From the NCBI GenBank assembly GCA_014925825.1, contig JACGCK010000106.1:62001-126000 (forward strand): a DNA stretch of 64,000 nt, read 5' to 3'. The notes beneath the pieces are model-generated. The model was not told the origin of the DNA. It saw only the letters and a list, made by a program, of their open reading frames with translations, and did not search any database. Position 1 is the first letter of the stretch. Each line of letters starts with the position of its first letter. Shown here in pieces: positions 22,383 to 34,100 of the stretch. Origin of the DNA: Pholiota molesta. Its lineage: Eukaryota > Basidiomycota > Agaricomycetes > Agaricales > Strophariaceae. Position numbers and translations under genes: made by a program.

Positions 22383-24419
22383 ATGACTGATTTCACGCTT
22401 GTAGATCCAAAGGGCTGGGAATACGACCTCCATTCGGTGAGCAGGCTCCTTGCGTTCGTGGTTGAGTTTGACTGAAGAACTATTTTGAAAACTTGCAGGT
22501 ATATTCCGCATATATGGGCTATTTCCAAATATACAATGTCCCATGGTGAGTATCCTCGCCCAATAGATCGCGTTTCTTTATCTATACTTTGTGTTCTTTG
22601 CGCATAGGTACGACCGATCATGGGGCCATTTGTTTGAGTCATTTGAAGAGTTTTTGGCGTTTTCCTGGCCTGTCATCACAGTAACAGATGTAGTGTCGGG
22701 AAGAGCGCATATAGCGACGCGTCTCAACTCTATTGGTGCTTTTCTCAAGATGATCAAGACAAGGTATGTATATTATTATCAACATTTCAAGGTCGTGGGG
22801 GCTGATACACTCCGGGTAGGTTCGGCGAGACTCTCCCTCAAGCACCCAACATTCTTCAAATTACCCCTTTCGAGACCACCAGTCGACACCTTCGCCATGT
22901 TTCTGACTATTCGTCATATAAGAAGCTTCATTCCACTCTACCTGCTGTGGTCCTTTCTGCGATTAAAGCGCGTGTAAAAATGGGGGATCCTAAAACGGTC
23001 AAAGAAATCTGGGACAAGAGAGATAAAACTTTTTTGGCGATTTCTTTCGAGTTGAACGAGCGAAACGAAAAGAGCGTGCTGGAGTGGGGATACGCGGCGG
23101 TACGATGTGCGCATCTGGAAGTGTAAGTGCAGGCTATTCCTATGGCTCCGATCATCACCTGAACTCCTGGTAGGCTGGGACATTGGCCACCTATTCCAGA
23201 TACCAATTACAGGTTAGTGATCGCAAAGACATTATTAGCTTTTGTTCTCATATTTCAATGTATTAACTCAGAAAGGGACACTACATTGTAGCCGACTATG
23301 TTGACAAGGTCGTCAACAAATACTCTCCGAACTATCCATGGCAGGTAGGTCTATGTTTATCCTCGCAAGCCCTATGCAACCAAATATTAACTGTCTTTCT
23401 CCTTCTAGTATATGGTATGCAGAACGATGGCGATTCGATATTATTTTAGTCTTTCTGACTCTATCTTCAGTTCGGTGAAAGTCAGGTCATTCAAAAAACT
23501 AAACTACCGCAGATTATTCAATCTGTGATTAGGTTCGTCGTCACATTTTCCTATCTCCAAATATCGCCATTGAGACCTCTGAACCGGTTTGCAGTAGTCT
23601 AGCCAGTCCCGATTCAGAGACGACTCCAAATCAACTCGTCTTGGTAGGCCACAATATACATGGCGGCCTTGCTCGATTGGACGAGATGAAAATAAGTAAG
23701 AACCCCATATGTTCCTCCAGGGCCATATCCACACGGTACTTACTATCTTCTGTCCATACTCTCGGTTAGAAATTCCCCATAACATGCTGGTCATTGACAC
23801 CATGATCTATGAGCGCGCGCTCTACTCCAACGGCCTGCGTGGAGTCATGCAGGATCCAAAGAGTGACAAGCCGCGAGTGTCTGGTTCTAGCCTGTCCTTC
23901 GAGAACCTTTTGTATTCATTAACACTCCCCGTTCCATTGAATACCTCGGGCACAGAGAAGCCACAAGCTGCCACTCCCTTAATTCTCCCACAATGTACCT
24001 TGCACAACTCAGGCAACGATGCTTTTCTGTGTTTGTTTGCGCTGCAGAAGCTTCTAGCGCCGACAGGGACGGCAACGCCGACCGTCAGGAAGCTCAAGGC
24101 AAATGGGACTATGCTCTCCCCAGGAAAGCTCAGCATGGCGCCTTCGATGCCTGTGTTGGCCTTCCCTGGAGGCAGTCCGATGCTTTATTCTGTTGGGACG
24201 ATGCCGTCAACCCCGCCTATTATGACTCCGCCCATGTCGACGCCTCCGATGTCACGCCCGTCGACTGTTTATGATCTTGCTTCAGAGTTTGGCCAAATGC
24301 AGTTCATGGCACGAGGGAGCCCTGGCTCGACACACCTGATGACACCAACGCGACCTGCAAACGGCAGAAGGCTGCATAGCTTTCCGAGTATGTCACCGAG
24401 GGTGGACGAGACAAAGTAA
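22383..24419 (+). CDS. Gfd2/YDR514C-like C-terminal domain protein (RNase H-fold)
   Basis: Predicted 496 residues. Ten exons: 22383-22436, 22499-22545, 22608-22763, 22820-23122, 23174-23212, 23272-23344, 23409-23414 (6 nt), 23471-23532, 23595-23695 and 23770-24419, all in phase. The central domain (about residues 160-380) matches the Gfd2/YDR514C exonuclease-like family: an acidic motif in LAISFELNERNEKSVLEWGYA, VGHNIHGGLARLD, VIDTMIYERALYS, LSFENLLYSL and the terminal LHNSGNDAFLCLFALQKLL. This DEDD-like arrangement suggests a nuclease fold; activity in this family is not well established and I infer it only from the motif pattern. The last about 110 residues are Pro/Met/Ser-rich and probably disordered. 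Yeast Gfd2 is linked to mRNA export. One exon is 6 nt long. Confidence 0.85.
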
Positions 24420-27400
24420 ACGCGCAAATTCCTCGGCGTCTAGTTACCTTCTTTTCTCCTTCTAGCTTTCTCCGCTTATCTATGACGATGGCGAACTTTC
24501 ATGATTTCTCGGACTCTTATGGTACAACACATGCACGCGCGGCAGTGTATTTATCATGTCACTGTTCAATGGACTGTTTCTGAGCATACAACTTCGCATT
24601 GCCACTTCTTTTTAGGACCTTACATACTGCTGATCGTTTTCGTTATCTCGAGAAGCCTGGGGTTCTGTAATTACATCGGACTTGTACCTATGTGTGACGA
24701 TGGGAAGGCATAAAATATCGGGCAGGAACAGGGCAGTCGCAACACAGTCGTAATGATGAGTCGATGCATGGCTTTGAATCGGTCTACTTTACTCTATCTC
24801 GAGTCTCGACACACTCGCTTAATTTCCCCGCAGATATGAATCTTAGAATCCGTAATCACATCCACAACATCTGCCCAGTGCCTCAGAGTGTTCCAATATA
24901 AAATTGCATAGAAACTTGCTAAGCTCCAAAGAACTATTACAGATTGCATATTGAAGCTTTGACAGTTTGACTGAGCATAGCCCAATTAAATGCAAACAGG
25001 AAGAATTAAGGATGCCTATTATAGTAGATAGTTGAAGGTTCAGATTCCTATACGATATGTGCGATTTCCGAAAAGACATGCGCATGGTTGAATAGGCTCA
25101 AATACGGTCGTTAGGAACAATCAGAAAGAACAAAAAGATGTGTTGATGACAGTTAGACACATTCACTTGTGGCATGACCGATAGCTTCACGGAAGAATCG
25201 CTCGCAAGAGAACAAAGCAATCATAGATAATTTGAATTCTTCTCACAGGTGTATGTATGGACCTTAGATTTTCCCAATTCGATTCTGATTGTAGCCCAAG
25301 TAGACCTTTGCTTTGCAGATGCCAAGGCAGAGACGTGGTATGTCACTTTGCGCAAATAGTAAGAGAGGAACTGTGAGAGAGATTGGCAAGTGAGAAAAAT
25401 GGAACATACGTAGCGCCATTAGATAAATGAGGCGTTACAGCATCAAGACGTCGACCTTCTGAAGACCTTCTAGAAAAAACATGAAGGTACATTCAAATCC
25501 TTTAGTTCGCCGCGACATATCTTTCATAGCCGAGAAGTTGGAAAAGCCACGGAAAGGCATCATATTCCGATTGCGACGTTTGCCACATACATCTAGTCTG
25601 GTCGACGTCCGTGGTTCACGACTGCGGCTTCCGCGAACATGCGTGCAGAGGTCTCGCGCTGCGATACGTGCAACGGTCGATTGAAGTAGTGATGTCCGTT
25701 CATGGGATTGCGACGTTTGCCACATACATCTAGTCTGGTCGACGTCACGACTGCGGCTTCCGCGAACACGCGTGCAGAGGTCGCGCTGCGATACGTGCAA
25801 CGGTCAATTAAAGTGGTGATGAGCATTCATGGGATTCTAGAGCGAGATTGGGTATGGACAATCAAAGATATCTAGATCGACATATCAGCGACACCGACAC
25901 GTACTTCTTCTTCAATTCAATCATGACAGACTGCGATTCTGTTTGATCAATACTGTATATTATCAGATAGAATGAGAATGTCGAGATTACGATAAGTGAA
26001 CCTCCTAAATAAATTAGGATATATGCTTGATGTGTGGTGTCTGTTCGAGCATCATCTGAATATCAAACCTATCGGTTTGTCAGAGAAAACAACAAGTTTA
26101 CTCTTTTGGTTTCTTCCTGTTTGACATATGCGTTGTCAGAAAGATATCTGTTATCGCAATGGGACCAGAGTGTTAAGATAGGGAGTACGAACCAGTAAAA
26201 TGATTCCCCTTGAAATCCCATGCCATTCCCTTCATCAAAACAGAAAGCTTATCGCGTAGCACGAACCCGGTTGAATAGGACCCGAGGAGTTCCAACTTCC
26301 ATGTCATTCAAGTTGTATCCTGGTAGTAAAGGAAGCACATGTAAGTAAGTACTCGGACTACCTCGCTTTCTCAAGCAAACTTACTCAACAATCGAGATTT
26401 TGCCTGATTTCAGCTCTACGTCCTATGCACACGGTCTCAGAAATTTGCAGTCATGCTACGGCAATTGGTGAACGCGTACGGCCAGCGCTTGGGTGCGGCG
26501 GGCAAAAAAAATCGATTCAAAAAATTTGCAGCGACATTCCAATTCTTGGAAGCTCTAATTTACTCGATTTAGTGATGACAAGTGTCCGCGTTTGTTTGAG
26601 ATTTTCTGCTTACCACTAAAAGTATGAATTCAAAGTGACAGTTGCAGTTGAGTTGCAATTGGAAACTTCAAGGAAAATCCGACGAATGGCGAACGTTTGA
26701 TGATAGATTACGTAAGAATTTCCCAGCACTCAGCCAGCGCCTAAAGTATTTAAGGTGACATTAGCTTACGGGAAGTAGAGCGCTGAGTGCCAATAAAGTA
26801 TACAAGACAAGCAATTACTCATAAGCCCTGGAGACTTCAACGCGATGAAGTAGCCGTATAACCAAGGCAGTGGGTTAGTCACAGAGTCGCTCGAATTTTG
26901 CGCCACTTGCAAAATAACAGATGAGTCAAAGCGACTTTCGAGTCGAACTTCGCGCAGAATACGTGCGACGGATTTGTTCTAACAATTATTCAGCAGTTAC
27001 TCAGCATATAAATTAGCCAATAAAATCGCCTTATCAGAATAAGCCTTCGCATGCTTGAATGACAAATTTAACGCTGCGGCAACGCAACTGACAGATAACA
27101 CTGAACATGTACTATCTTTACGAAGATAGGCTGACTCGTATTAAGGCCTGTAATACAACCGAAAATACCTTCGGAGAGAGAGGGTGACGACTCTTCTCCG
27201 TCTTTGAAGGAAAGTAACCAGTCTACAATTCTACACTAAACTTTAATTGGAGCGTGCACTTCTCCCTCGCTTCATAGGTACCAATACACTGATACTGACC
27301 CCAAAAACAGTTGTCAAAAATACATCTATCGGCCAAAGACCGTCTCCTTAAGTCGCATAACGTCAAGACGACCTGGGCAATATTTCATTGTCGAGATCTC

Positions 27401-28899
27401 ACGGAAGCAAAATAGACGGTCTGCCTTTTTAGGCCACGCAGAAGAACGCCTAAATTCTGTGGGGTATTGTTCAATTCAATAGCCTGTGAGTCATGCGATT
27501 ATTCCATAATTCAATCAGTACAACAACAGAAGGCCTGTCGACCCACACGTAAGTAAGCTGCCCCCTCCAGCCCACATATCACACTTGTATCACACCATCC
27601 CTGTACATAAGCCCCAGCCGAAATCTCTATCAGCTTCGAAATTCGGCGATAAAACCACTCAATAAGCACAGGGTCTGGTGAGTACCGTCATGGAAATCCG
27701 GTTATCGACATAAAGCCTCCCTGCGGAACGAACCAACACAAACCGCTCAGGAAACCAAAAGGACAAAGCACCATATCCCGTTAAGTATGCATGGGGATGA
27801 GAAACTGAAGAAGTAAGATGTAGATTTCCTTCTGACAGCCACAACTTTTTCCTGAAATTTCGCGACCCTTGACAAAAAACTTCTAATATCATATAGACCA
27901 CCCAGTAAACCTTGCATGCATTCTGATCCCCCCCGCTCAGGTGCCCCAGGGGCCAGACCGCGAACTCAGCTGCTGCGCAGCTGTCTTGTGTCCCCATTTA
28001 TTTAGCATTCAGTATTGGTTCAGAAGTAATGTACCGGCATAATTTGCCCTACCCTTTTCCCGCTCCTCGGGATGAGATCAGGACAACATGTTGAAGTTGG
28101 AAGCTGCGTTGAAGCTTACTTTCTACAGAATCACAAACTCCACTGCCACCAGCTGCGCTCACTCCGACTTCCCTTCGGCACAGCCCAACCGTGTTATCTT
28201 TCTCATATGTACAACCGTTGATATGATGTTGATATGCGCAAGCCGCTCAGACGCACCTAAGTAGAGAACCGTGCCATCAGCATCCACGCAGCAGATACAG
28301 AGCAGCGCCTAGCAGCGCTATGCCTGCACAGGTCTGTCCCCGTATATCATTCCTTCCTGCCAGTTAAGGCCGACCAGGTTTGACAGAACCATAACTGCGA
28401 CACGGAAAAAAAGAAGAATCACAGAAAAAACAAACGTGTTCTTCGGCACGTCTGAGATGACGCATAAATTGACGCATAAATCGCCTCATAGATATATGCC
28501 GGTGGTCACTGGAAGACACGGTAGTGGAGAGATAAGCACGATTTATTGTTCTTAAAGAAACCGGTGAGAACAGAGAGATAAACGCGCAGGCAGGATGCAA
28601 CAGAAACAGACATATTGCCTGCGCTCAACTCGAGGCCGCGAATCCGTTCGACTAAAACAGGCGCGTGGCATCCCGTTAGATATTATAGAAACAAAACAGA
28701 AGCACCCAGACGGTTGAGAATAGCCGCTAGCGCTGACCGCTTCGCGGCAACTTTCCATAGCATTCCATTCCTACACACGGCGACGATCGTGATCGAAAAA
28801 ACCCCCGCCGACAAGCAGTGGTGGGGCAAGGTGGGGCAGAGGAATCGGATCTCTGATAAATATTATGTACAAAATTCCCTGAGAGGAACCTTCAATGGA
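24420..28899. other. 4.5 kb gene-poor stretch
   Basis: No supported gene. AT-rich runs and short frames only, apart from the tandem repeat at 25571-25836 listed separately. The DPM3 3'UTR should lie just below 28900. Confidence 0.5.
25571..25836. repeat. Two-copy tandem repeat, period about 137 bp
   Basis: Copy 1 at 25571-25707 and copy 2 at 25708-25836 both begin TTGCGACGTTTGCCACATAC and end in TTCATGGGATT. Copy 2 lacks about 8 bp after the GTCGACGT and has scattered substitutions. The minus-strand open frames over 25435-25826 are by-products of this repeat and show the same peptide twice. No terminal inverted repeats or target duplication noticed. Confidence 0.85.
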
Positions 28900-29996
28900 T
28901 CAATCTACACTGACGCCCTTCGCTCTCAGGTCATTTTTGGCTTCTGTAATCTCCTAGATAAAGAAGAAAAAAAACAGGGTGACGTTAGTATTCCAAAACA
29001 TTGGCAAAAATACCCGACCACAACCGCGAAAATAGAACACAAAGGTCGCCGTCAATCACCCAGCGCTTCCCGCCAGAACAAGAAACACGGCACCTGTAGG
29101 CGGGGTCAAGGTCCACGCCTTGAAAACGTGGGCTTGCAGCGCGCCCGGTATCAGGTGATGGAACAAGGAATCGGGAATAATAAATCCGTTCGAAAGCATT
29201 GTATAATGCAGCGCCTTGAAGGAGATGATGGCGAGTTGGATGATAGCAAAATAAAACCTGCCGCGCTGGGTTACGTGTCAGAAGCGAAGGCGTATTGTAT
29301 TGAAGTCCTAAATTCACGTGGAAGTTCGGGTACACCGGCGGCACAAACGCGAGAAGGAAGACGAGAAGAGAAGACTCGAGTAATCGGAGGAAGACCTCAA
29401 CCATACAAAAGTGGTTCTTCCGCGAAAACACAACGCAGATCAGCCACACAGCACGCGTATGGGCACCAGACGTCATGATCGAATAGAACACGGAAGACAG
29501 GACGCCAGGATGAAAGATGAAGAAAAGAAAGAAAGACAGGCGGATCTCTGACAAGGCACGGTTTACTCACCCCAAGCAGTTCGTCGTACGCTTCTGGGCA
29601 CTCCCTCAGCGTGACCAGGCCCAAACCGATAGACCATAGACAATACGAGCCGAACGAAACGAGAAGCCACCACGGTAGCTATATTCCATGACAGTGGTAA
29701 TCCGAGACAGCACGGAGAACCAGTCGACAGTCAGCAAGGGACGAGAAGAGCAGGCGTATCCGGGTTAGAGGTCCGATGTGGCGTCGTTCAAGAAGATGGG
29801 CGGTAAAGGAGGGATTTTTTTCGAATTGTCAGAACATGAGATAAAACCAGAAAAATGGTATTGTACGCACCACAGGTAGAATTTGCGCTGCTACTCCTGC
29901 GTCCAGCAGAGGCACTGAGAGAAATTCAAAGAAAGTGAGGAAATAAGCGACGGTGATGATCGTCGCGGTCACAGCAACTCGGTGAACGCGGGCCAT
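28900..29996 (-). CDS. DPM3: DPM3, dolichol-phosphate mannosyltransferase subunit 3
   Basis: ER membrane subunit that anchors and stabilises the Dpm1 catalytic subunit, which makes dolichol-P-mannose for N-glycosylation, O-mannosylation and GPI anchors. Predicted 95 residues, the usual size. Exons: 29996-29871, 29678-29571 and 28953-28900 (288 nt). Two hydrophobic helices (TIITVAYFLTFFEF and LPWWLLVSFGSYCLWSIGLG) are followed by the family signature TLRECPEAYDELLG and a short charged tail EITEAKNDLRAKGVSVD. The third exon was found by searching the downstream strand for the expected tail; it sits after an excellent polypyrimidine acceptor (CTTCTTTATCTAG) and ends in TGA at 28902-28900. The two introns are 192 and 617 nt, far longer than elsewhere in the window. 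Confidence 0.88.
28954..29570 (-). other. DPM3: 617-nt DPM3 intron 2
   Basis: Donor GTGAGT at 29570, acceptor TATCTAG at 28954. It is more than twice the DPM3 coding length. The opposite strand carries a 287-codon open frame (28615-29478) covering most of it. No RNA gene or transposon end recognised inside. Confidence 0.7.
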
Positions 29997-30423
29997 GTCG
30001 GTTTATAAGGTGTACGGCGTCAGGCCAGCTGGGATATACGACTGCTGGCGCTTGGATGTTGTTGTGGTGGTGGTCGATGAATGAGATGTGTTGGTCGTCG
30101 TCAACACGGCAAAGGCGACGTGGCGTGACGTATGTTCTTAGAATAGAAAAAGATAAGATTATAAGTATAACGTCACAGAATCTTATCTGTTCAAACAAAG
30201 GCATGGGCTTGATCTGTGTGCAAGGGGACTCCGTCATATTGCATCATCATTAGGATTTTGAGTACTTAAGTAAAAGGTCGGCGTCGATGAATAATGTGGT
30301 CGTAATTCCTGGCAGTATATACAAAGCATATAGATGGTCGCAATCTCATAGACGAGACGTCGGATTACTTCTCGATGAACTAATGTTAACAAAAATGTTT
30401 CCTTGAGGCGAACCAACGTATCC
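29997..30423. other. Intergenic: DPM3 promoter and glutaredoxin 3' flank
   Basis: No gene seen. Both neighbours are on the minus strand. Confidence 0.6.
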
Positions 30424-31126
30424 TCACGCCGCAGATTCGATCAATTTAGGGAGCTCTCCACTCCTGAAAGCAGCTTGGGTGTCGTCATTTCCTGTAAAAT
30501 AAAGTTGAGCTACAGAATATGGATCATTGGGATGTAGACCGACCGCCGATGTGTTTGGAACCTGTATCCGAGATACAACTCAGTGAGGACAAACGGCTAC
30601 GCGACAAGGTACTTACCAACGAAGACGCTAGGCACAGTGCGCTGTCCAGTCTTCTCATAAAGATAGTCTTGGATCGCGGATCCATCCTTGCGCTCGTCGA
30701 GCCTAAGAAGCCCATTGATAAGCATGCGTTCAATGACCGATGCAGCCAAACATACTCGTAAACTTGAGCCTCAACATCAGGGAATTTCTCTGCAAACAGA
30801 TCCTTGACCTTCTTGCAGTAGGGGCACCAGGTCTTGGAGAAGATGACGACCTTGTCTTTAGCGATACTATCCTGATAGGAGATTCAGTGATTCCAGATAA
30901 ATGTATTAATGGCTGGACGCAAACAAACCTCTACGAATTGTTGGACACTCATTTTGTAGCGCTGGTGGTCGGAGAGGGTCGATGAGGAAGCCGTTTGTGA
31001 CGAGAAGAATGCGAAGGAAAGAGATGTTGGTAGTCGGGAACCAAAAGCGGAGGCCAGTCGAGGAATCATGGACTGCTGCAGATCGTCGCCAAAGTAGGAA
31101 GGCGAGCCTGTCAGCATCATCGCCAT
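30424..31126 (-). CDS. Dithiol glutaredoxin (CPYC class)
   Basis: Glutathione-dependent disulfide reductase. Exons: 31126-30929, 30871-30756, 30702-30617, 30561-30544 (18 nt) and 30491-30424; 161 residues from the first ATG. The catalytic motif is in VIFSKTWCPYCKKVKDLF; glutathione-binding QRTVPSVFV (the cis-Pro loop) and HIGGNDDTQAAF follow, ending ELPKLIESAA. Three in-frame ATGs exist: 31126, 31069 (MIPRLASAFGSRLP, giving 142 residues) and 30952 (MSVQQFVE, giving 103 residues). The first two add a basic, hydroxyl-rich, acid-poor N-terminus that could target mitochondria or the secretory route; the third gives a bare cytosolic glutaredoxin. Yeast GRX2 uses alternative starts in just this way. 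Regulation itself is not visible. Confidence 0.92.
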
Positions 31127-34100
31127 AGTCACGTGACGTCTAATGCCAAATAGAGCCAAGTAGGCCGAGTGCCGAGCCCCCGGTTGCGAAAGTCAAACTG
31201 TCTTTCTTCCAGCCATTCAAAACTGGTCATGCTGGGAAAGCGTAATCTTATCCAGAGAGATATGCCCAACAGCGCTTCACCTGTAGGCTATCTGCCATTC
31301 CCTCAGGAACAATGCCGAAATCACCCACACATTCTTTCTCGAGGGCCCCCACTGTGATACTTTTGGAAGGATGCTCGGGTATACATCAGACCGTTTCCAA
31401 AATATCTAGAATGCCTCTCGTCTGCGGTCTTCTGCTCTATGATGGACTTCTGTCCGCTGGATCACTCGCATGGCTCCAAGGGTTCTGCTTTCGTCGAATG
31501 ACCCGCCCGACGTCCTAAAGCACATGAATGCCACCACCGAAACGCTATTCCTTGATTCTAGTCGAACCTTCTTGAGCTAACGTTTATAAACCACTCCTGT
31601 CGATCCGGATCTCTGATTCGTCTTGTCACCTCCCGCGAACCGTGATGAACCGCCTCATACGTGCTTGCGAGCTGCGAGCAAGTCATGTCTATATTTGCTG
31701 CATTGACGACAGCACACTTATATCCGTCCTTTCAATCGAAGTCAAGTCTTTCCCGTAAGGCACATCTGTAGATTTCACGAGGTCATCGTACATTCATTTA
31801 CGTATCTCCGGAATTGTTCCATCGCTGACCAAGTTGGTCTCGACACTCTGGTATGTATTGGAACGCTATTCAACGCCATAATGTATTGACCGAATCTTTT
31901 GCGTAGGAATGATCCACCTTCTGTGCAGACTTGCACTCGCATCTTAGAAGATTCCTTCACACAGTCGCTCTTCACATCAGCCGTCGCCGTTGACCTCGGC
32001 GTCCAAACCATTATCCGTGGCACTACGCGTGAACTTTGCGAGTCTGCCATACGTTCAGGCGAAAATCTACCTTTGGAACGGCAAATAAGATGCCTAAATA
32101 ATGACTTTTGGGGTATTCATACGGCGAGGCAGGGTAAATTTTTTGCTTTTCGCCTGATGGCCCAGACCGATACTCATTTTACTCGCTCGGTTTGCAACCG
32201 TGGAGACGACTGGGCACCCACTTGAACACCAAATGCCTGAAGCTTATTGGAGATGACCAGTGGGGCTAGAGTCGCCACGTTTATGGAGTTATTTTTCTCC
32301 GCTAAGGCTGAGCCTTTTTACTTGACCGTCGTCCGATAAACAAGCAAACAAATAGGTTGGGGTGGATAGACAGTGATACGCGAGGTATGCATGCACCCTT
32401 CCTTCCACGCTGTCAAAATTTTTACTTAACGAATATGTATGATATGTTAGAGCGCTGTCGCCACTATGCATCTATCAGCGCTCTAACCTGCTCATTCAAC
32501 TATCAATTGATGCGATATTTGTTCGCGAAAAAACTTATTCAGGAACTCTGTTTTTCGGTTCGACCGTTGAACCATTTGGTTTTACGTGCGCTCTATTCCT
32601 TTTTTCTTAATTTTGTCTATACTCGTAACTCGCGCTGAGTCCTTCGAATTCTTGATATGAATCCTCGGAAGTTGACTTTGGCCGTCGTTCTAGAGGGCGC
32701 CGCTCCAGGTCCATTCGCGCACATTCGCAGCCAGACCCAACGCCCATGACGCGTTCCAATCTCTGATTTGCACGCCATGTATACAATACCTACTCTTAAC
32801 TGCGATCACCTTCGCGAATCGTGCTCATAATGAAAACGGCCTCCGTCGTTTAATTTGATGGGCAGCTCCGAGGTTCGATTTCTGTTGCATCTCCCGAAGG
32901 CTGGCTGCGTTGTACACTAAGAAGCCACCCGCAACCACCGGCCATTGGCCAGCTGGTGTTTGCGCCCTCGAAAGTCACGGTCGCCGCTCCCCGCGATCAT
33001 GGATCCATGATGCGGGTTGGCGTGGTGCCCAGCCTCTCACCCCGAACGTGGCGACCATCCTTCCTTTTCTATACGATGAACTGGGATCATTCTCTCTGAG
33101 TCTATTCACACTGGCCGCCCGAGTGCGACGCCCATCTCGTCACGCAGCGTGATGAATGTGGTGATGCCGATCGAAGCACATACGCCTGGTGCATTGGGAA
33201 ACCTGATGCACAAAATGCCCGCGCTCATCTTCCACTGATGCTCTCCCGCATGTTGGAGTGTAGCTTGGCAGCGGAAATTAAAGGTGAAAGGAAGACCGAC
33301 GGCGCGGCGCTACGCCTCGAAACGGATATGCACCCCAGAATATGATCAAGGCTCTAGGGCACGGCGGTGTTGGGCAACCTGCATGCATGCACCGCTGCCT
33401 GTCCCCATCGCCGAAAGGAAATTTCGTTGTGCGCGTCCCTGCAGAACATGCCGTAATGTCCGAGGTATTCGAGAGGGAGCTGCTCTTGAGTTGCTCTACG
33501 GCGTGTTCTGCTCGGGCGACTGTGTCGCTGAGGCCGATCAGTCGACATGCAAGCAAAACACACGCACATATTCCAGCTCTGTTTGCGCTGCATTCTGCGC
33601 GTCTGCCAGGATCTGTAGCCGCATATAGCAATTCCTGCCCAGAGCTTGCAGAGCCTTCACGGATGCCGTATCCCCTGTCTGGTACATGTGCAGTTTCTAC
33701 TTATAAATTACTCTGCACAAGCCCTCGTACCGAGCGTATTATTGTCTATTAAATGGATGGTCGACTGAACACCGCCCTTACCGGACACCCATGACAATCC
33801 CAGGTCTAAATTTAGCGCCCAACCTTAAAATGTGTCTTTCCATGGTGATATCTTGTCCTGTCGCCTAGGACTTGACCATGTCTAGTAAAAAAGCGTCAAA
33901 GGTATATATGTACAGCAGTTGCATCCGAACGCTACCGTGAGCAAATTAGAAAGTCTTCGAAGGGATCGACACTCACCATCTTCTCAACTTCCCTTCTGTC
34001 TCAACATAAGCACTCATTATGTTGCATTCACTATCTATGGTGTTTCAAGAAGGCCGTATGTCACCGAGCCGGTCTCTAACCCATCTAAAATAAATGACCG

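Noticed and set aside
25435..25826. Minus-strand frames of 121 and 77 codons
   Set aside because: Produced by the tandem repeat; the same peptide occurs twice and there is no gene context.
26681..26800. Short inverted repeat (GCACTCAGC / GCTGAGTGC)
   Set aside because: Only about 9 bp with about 60 bp spacing; expected by chance, no target-site duplication.
28615..29478. 287-codon plus-strand open frame
   Set aside because: It lies antisense to the DPM3 last exon and long intron, has no motif or plausible start context, and its composition (Arg/Gln/Gly-rich) looks like a shadow.
31160..32240. Possible F-box/leucine-rich-repeat gene remnant
   Set aside because: Only one intron-like junction keeps a frame; many stops; resemblance too vague to name a family.
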